A DNA stretch of 64,000 nucleotides, taken from assembly GCF_002223055.1 (NCBI RefSeq), contig NZ_NKFL01000004.1, forward strand, positions 620,001 to 684,000, read 5' to 3'. This document shows positions 63,311 through 64,000 of the stretch, piece by piece (positions within the stretch are counted from its first letter, which is position 1; each line of letters opens with the position of its first letter). Source of the stretch: Burkholderia sp. HI2500 (GTDB taxonomy: Bacteria > Pseudomonadota > Gammaproteobacteria > Burkholderiales > Burkholderiaceae). The position numbers were made by a program, and so were the translations under genes. The notes beneath the pieces are model-generated. The model was not told the origin of the DNA. It saw only the letters and a list, made by a program, of their open reading frames with translations, and did not search any database.

Positions 63311-63868
63311 TTACGCGCGGCTGCGGTATTCGTTCGTACGCGTATCGATTTCGATCTTGTCGCCGGTGTTGCAGAACAGCGGCACTTGCAGTTCGAAGCC
63401 CGTTGCGAGCTTGGCGTTCTTCAGCACCTTGCCCGACGACGTGTCGCCCTTGACTGCCGGTTCCGTGTAGGTGATCTCGCGAACCAGGACCGTCGGCAGT
63501 TCGACCGAGATCGCCTTCTCGTTGTAGAACACGACTTCGCAAGCCATGCCGTCTTCGAGGTAGTTCAGCGCTTCGCCCATCATTTCCGCTTCGACTTCGA
63601 ACTGGTTGTAGTCGGCGTCCATGAACACGTACATCGGATCGGCGAAGTACGAGTACGTCACTTCCTTGCGGTCGAGCACGACGACGTCGAACTTGTCGTC
63701 AGCCTTGTAGACCGCTTCCTGGCCTGCGTTCGTCAGCAGGTTCTTCATCTTCATCTTGACGACGGCGGAGTTACGGCCCGACTTGTTGTATTCAGCCTTG
63801 GCGATGACCCATGCGTCGCTGCCGATCTGCACGACGTTGCCTACGCGGAGTTCCTGTGCGGTTTTCAT
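63311..63868 (-). CDS. efp: Elongation factor P, Arg32 type
   Basis: EF-P rescues ribosomes stalled on polyproline. The 185-residue protein reads [44 protein letters not shown] and has the three-domain EF-P layout ending [12 protein letters not shown]. The tip residue at position 32 is Arg (SGRNSA), the form that EarP rhamnosylates in Pseudomonas, Shewanella and Neisseria, rather than the EpmA-lysylated Lys. The earP gene is usually adjacent; the window ends before it could be seen. ATG at 63868, with GGACAG upstream. Confidence 0.96.
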   Translation of the reverse strand: MKTAQELRVGNVVQIGSDAWVIAKAEYNKSGRNSAVVKMKMKNLLTNAGQEAVYKADDKFDVVVLDRKEVTYSYFADPMYVFMDADYNQFEVEAEMMGEALNYLEDGMACEVVFYNEKAISVELPTVLVREITYTEPAVKGDTSSGKVLKNAKLATGFELQVPLFCNTGDKIEIDTRTNEYRSRA

Positions 63869-64000
63869 AAAAAACTGTCCTGATCAAATCAAATAAATAG
63901 GTGCCTGAGCGTTGCGCAACGGGTGAGGCGCCAAGCGGTGCATTCCGGTGGACGCCAAAAGCGAGCGCTTGCCTGGTCAGCCGTCGGATAACCGCTTATT
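63869..64000. other. Upstream region of efp to the window edge
   Basis: The AT-rich stretch TTTGATTTGATCAGG-like sequence next to the efp start is its leader; no complete gene can be seen before the edge. Confidence 0.4.

Overview
The window is a GC-rich stretch of proteobacterial chromosome that reads as Burkholderia, most likely the Burkholderia cepacia complex. This is inferred from codon use, protein sequences and gene order: rne/rluC, yceD-rpmF-plsX-fabHDG-acpP-fabF, rpoE-rseAB-mucD, lepA-lepB-rnc-era-recO-pdxJ-acpS-nagZ. No database search was possible. Nearly all of it is core genome; the only clear mobile DNA is one intact IS3-family insertion sequence.

Layout. 1-4 kb: the start of an M48 membrane protease, orn, mog and darP (overlapping), then pmbA. 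4.08-5.51 kb: an IS150-group IS3 element that has split the hairpin terminator shared by the convergent genes pmbA and folA. 5.5-9.6 kb: folA, a small secreted protein, a VpsR-like sigma-54 activator and thyA. 9.6-22 kb: a mixed block with a DUF6600 surface protein, an ArsR-type regulator, a 47-residue lipoprotein, a thioesterase, fumC, a MATE pump, an S4 RNA-binding protein, an Ala/Gly-rich secreted protein, an AraC regulator with azlCD, creA, and two identical tRNA-Asn genes. 22-29 kb: fdxA, pncB, an orphan lutC, an NhaD-type antiporter, ghrB and rmuC. 29-33 kb: a GNAT enzyme and the molybdenum cofactor cluster moaA-mobA-moeA. 33-41.5 kb: rne with a long structured leader, divergent rluC, a HAD phosphatase, a Rieske protein, sppA, an RsmI-like methylase and maf.

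41.6-48.4 kb holds the fatty-acid synthesis cluster: YceD and L32, then PlsX, FabH, FabD, FabG, ACP and FabF. It links ribosome and membrane lipid synthesis in the usual bacterial order. 48.4-53.1 kb is the envelope-stress module: a YgfX-like membrane protein, sigma-E, its anti-sigma factor RseA, RseB, the periplasmic protease MucD, and a glutaredoxin-like protein. 53.3-61.5 kb runs lepA, lepB, rnc, era, recO, pdxJ, acpS and nagZ with short gaps or overlaps. 61.6-63.9 kb carries an NtrC-type regulator with an altered sigma-54 contact loop and efp, whose EF-P has Arg at position 32.

The least ordinary observations are: the IS insertion in a terminator loop together with a hairpin hiding the transposase ribosome site; an rne promoter lying over the rluC start with a roughly 700-nt leader; the GAFDGA loop in the second NtrC-like regulator; long low-complexity tails on RNase III and RNase E; mutually exclusive hairpins between acpP and fabF; and operator-like inverted repeats upstream of several regulators. 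I saw no CRISPR array, prophage, toxin island or obviously novel multi-gene system.
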